NCBI GenBank assembly: GCA_902467875.1
Contig: CABQWP010000001.1
Coordinates: forward strand, 1-64,000
From: an uncultured Collinsella sp.
GTDB taxonomy: Bacteria > Actinomycetota > Coriobacteriia > Coriobacteriales > Coriobacteriaceae
DNA: 64,000 bases
Direction of reading: 5' to 3'
A program made the position numbers and the translations under genes. The notes beneath the pieces are model-generated. The model was not told the origin of the DNA and did not search any database. It saw only the letters and a list, made by a program, of their open reading frames with translations. This document shows positions 62,303-64,000 of this stretch, piece by piece. Numbering within the stretch: position 1 is the first letter of the stretch; each line of letters opens with the position of its first letter.

Positions 62303-63389
62303 AGGCGAGGAGCGTGTGGCCGTAGGCGTTGGCGGCCTTGATGGCGGCGGCGAACTTCTCGTCGGTGAAGGGCTCAGGGTTGCCTTGCTTCCACTCGTTG
62401 GTGGCATGCGCGTACTCGCACAGGGCTGGGATATCGGACTCGGAAAGCCCGACCTGCTCAAGCGTCACGGGCAGCCCCATCTGCTTGTTAAAGGCAGCGT
62501 AGCGCTCAAGGTTCTCGGTATCGCCCGTATAGGCAAACAGCACGAGCACGCCCAGGCTCACGACCTCGCCGTGTAGGTAGGAGCCCTCGCGCGGAATGCT
62601 GCAGGTGGCGTTGTAGAACGCATGCGCCACGCTCGAGTTGTAGTAGTAATCGTTCTGGTTGGTCAGGTTCGAGACATAACCCGTGTTGACCACGATGTCG
62701 AGCGCGATCTGCTTGACGGCCTCGCTCGACAGATTCCGGCGCACGTCCTCAAGACCCTGGACGCCATAAGTAAACAGCGGCTCGGAGCAGGTGTGGGCGA
62801 GTGCCAGGCCAAGACCGGCGGTATGCTCCAAATTACCGGCGCTCGTGGCGTATTCGACCTCGGGCTGCTTGGACAGGGCATCACCCACGCCGGCCCAGAA
62901 GTACTCCGCCGGTGCCTCGGCGATGATCTTGGGGTTGATGAAGATGTGCGCCGGTCGGTTGGGGTATGAATAGCCCTCGAGCGAGCCGTCGTCGTTGTAC
63001 ACGACGGCAATGGCGGTCGCGGCGGAGCAGTTGGAACAGATCGTCGGGACCGTAAAGACGATCTTCTTGAGCTCGATGGCTGCGGTCTTCACGGTGTCGA
63101 GCGCCTTGCCGCCGCCGCAAGCAATGAGCACGTCGGCTTCCTGGCAGGCAGGGGAGTTCACAACCTTGGCAATATTGGCACGCGTACTGTTGGTGCCATA
63201 GACGCGCGTCTCCAGGACCTCGACATCGGTACCTTCAAGTGCCGCCTCGATGCCCGGCAGCGCCGCAGCCAGGGCTCGCTTGCCGCCAATGATGGCGACC
63301 TTCTTCGCGCCGTACTCTGCCAGTGCGGCGGGCAGCTCGGTAAAGCAATCCTCGCCAACGGTGTAGTCGCTCATTCCAATTGTGCGCAT
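62301..63389 (-). CDS. gldA: Glycerol dehydrogenase-family enzyme
   Basis: A 362-residue iron/zinc-type alcohol dehydrogenase of the GldA branch. The NAD region is VAIIGGKRALAAALPGI and ACGGGKALDTVKTAAIEL, FTVPTICSNCSAATAIAVVY follows, and metal ligands include Asp in AGVGDALSKQPEVEYA and the histidines of HAFYNATCS and SYLHGEVVSLGVLV. It should oxidise glycerol to dihydroxyacetone or the reverse; other hydroxyacid or polyol substrates are possible. Its start is divergent from the ileS leader. Confidence 0.85.
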   Translation of the reverse strand: MRTIGMSDYTVGEDCFTELPAALAEYGAKKVAIIGGKRALAAALPGIEAALEGTDVEVLETRVYGTNSTRANIAKVVNSPACQEADVLIACGGGKALDTVKTAAIELKKIVFTVPTICSNCSAATAIAVVYNDDGSLEGYSYPNRPAHIFINPKIIAEAPAEYFWAGVGDALSKQPEVEYATSAGNLEHTAGLGLALAHTCSEPLFTYGVQGLEDVRRNLSSEAVKQIALDIVVNTGYVSNLTNQNDYYYNSSVAHAFYNATCSIPREGSYLHGEVVSLGVLVLFAYTGDTENLERYAAFNKQMGLPVTLEQVGLSESDIPALCEYAHATNEWKQGNPEPFTDEKFAAAIKAANAYGHTLLA

Positions 63390-63519
63390 AGGTACCTTCT
63401 TTCGTGAGATGGAGTGCTTTCAGGTATTTTGCTCCTAGAGAATGCTCGCGACCACGATAAATTTCTAAAATATGAAACCAATGTTGAGGGTTTTTCGCCG
63501 GCGCGGAACGTGCTAGCAT

Positions 63520-63832
63520 ACACCGCATGAGCATTGATGGGGACGAGTAGTCGGCCGTCCGCATGCTACAGAGAGCGGGGAGCGCTGAGAACCCGTGCAT
63601 GCGACCGATGAAAATCACCCCGGAGCTGCGGTCCCAACGGATGTGCCGCACAGGCACATCTTAGTAGATATCGCCGAGATGGTCGTCGATACAGGCCAGC
63701 CGAGTAACGGATGCGAGCGCGCGATTACGCGGGCGAGGGCATCTAAGCTGGGTGGTTAAGCGAAGAGCTTTTGCGGGCGTACAGCTCGTTTTGCGGCGCT
63801 TCGTCCCAGCTTGTAGGGACGGGCGCTTTTTT
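63520..63832 (+). promoter_or_regulatory. T-box riboswitch of ileS (isoleucine)
   Basis: The leader has the T-box landmarks in order: GGACGAGTAG (63541-63550), AGAGAGCGGGG (63570-63580), a specifier segment GAAAATCACCCCGGAG with the Ile codon ATC at 63614-63616, and a T-box-like sequence CTGGGTGGTTAAGCG with the UGGU bulge at 63753-63756, which pairs with the ACCA end of tRNA-Ile. It ends in a terminator (63796-63832). Uncharged tRNA-Ile should favour the antiterminator and ileS expression. The T-box sequence departs from the common GGGTGGTACCGCG. Confidence 0.88.
63796..63832 (+). terminator. T-box terminator before ileS
   Basis: GCGC–CGTCCC and GGGACG–GCGC pair around loop AGCTTGTA with a small internal bulge, followed by six T. 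Confidence 0.85.
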
Positions 63833-63875
63833 GGTGCCCAATGGGCGTGCGCGCCCACGACATGAAAGGGGTACC

Positions 63876-64000
63876 GTGGCAAACGAGTACAAGCAGTCGA
63901 TGAATCTGCCCAAGACCGGTTTTCCCATGCGTGCCGGTCTTTCCAAGTCCGAGCCCAAGCGACTCAAGGACTGGCAGGACAACAAGGTCTACGAGCAGGT
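63876..64000 (+). CDS. ileS: Isoleucyl-tRNA synthetase, N-terminal part
   Basis: The frame starts at GTG 63876 after AAAGGGG and is open to the window edge. The 41 visible residues (NLPKTGFPMRAGLSKSEPKRL and LKDWQDNKVYEQ) are the typical IleRS N-terminus before the HIGH motif. The Ile T-box in front supports the call. Confidence 0.93.
   Translation, partial: MANEYKQSMNLPKTGFPMRAGLSKSEPKRLKDWQDNKVYEQ

Overview
The window is a bacterial chromosome segment with high-GC coding sequence and the gene orders of the Actinobacteria. Examples are coaD – septation coiled-coil protein – DUF177 – rpmF, and rnc–smc–ftsY–ffh. A GTG-initiated ileS behind a T-box, sucrose PTS genes and several synthesis genes of a gut Coriobacteriia type make Collinsella or a close relative the best guess; this is inferred from content, not from a database match.

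Layout. Positions 1-4760 are an accessory stretch, visibly AT-richer than the rest. It holds the start of a secreted protein (minus strand), about 860 bases without a convincing gene, a two-gene cassette (4-TM membrane protein plus ComEC-like metallo-beta-lactamase-fold hydrolase), and an RloA/RloB (AbiL-like) ATPase–TOPRIM pair. This looks like a small defence island. Positions 5105-16200 are one tightly overlapping operon for a Pel-type exopolysaccharide: a PelD-like c-di-GMP receptor, PelE, a PelA-like deacetylase, PelF and PelG. They are followed by a CotH kinase-like lipoprotein, a VTC polyphosphate-polymerase domain protein and a DUF4956 membrane protein. Positions 16270-20753 are a sucrose/fructoside locus (LacI-type regulator, PTS EIIBC, GH32 hydrolase) with three matching operators. 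Positions 20776-24310 hold a PLP-fold protein that lacks the PLP lysine, a ModE-like regulator, guaB and several intergenic repeat structures.

Positions 24322-57611 are mostly housekeeping. They include leuS, then rimP–nusA–infB–rbfA–nrnA–truB–ribF–dnaG–rpoD behind a leader with an early terminator, and two identical tRNA-Asn genes. Next come an Asp23/DAK2 pair, recG, rsmD, coaD, a frameshifted SepIVA-like gene, DUF177, rpmF, plsX, acpP, rnc, smc, ftsY and ffh. A minus-strand DUF134–NifX-like fusion follows, then thyA–folA and an rRNA/tRNA methyltransferase. Positions 57737-64000 hold a MATE exporter, cobO, ftsH, a DUF523 gene, a glycerol dehydrogenase and the T-box leader plus the start of ileS.

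The less ordinary signals are the membrane/MBL cassette, the Pel operon with its CotH–VTC–DUF4956 tail, the DUF134–NifX fusion with a strong internal start and paired operators, and a 131-base hairpin in front of leuS. Others are a two-copy intergenic repeat with a compensatory change, homopolymer tracts in two cell-division/chromosome genes, and a perfect palindrome just in front of acpP.
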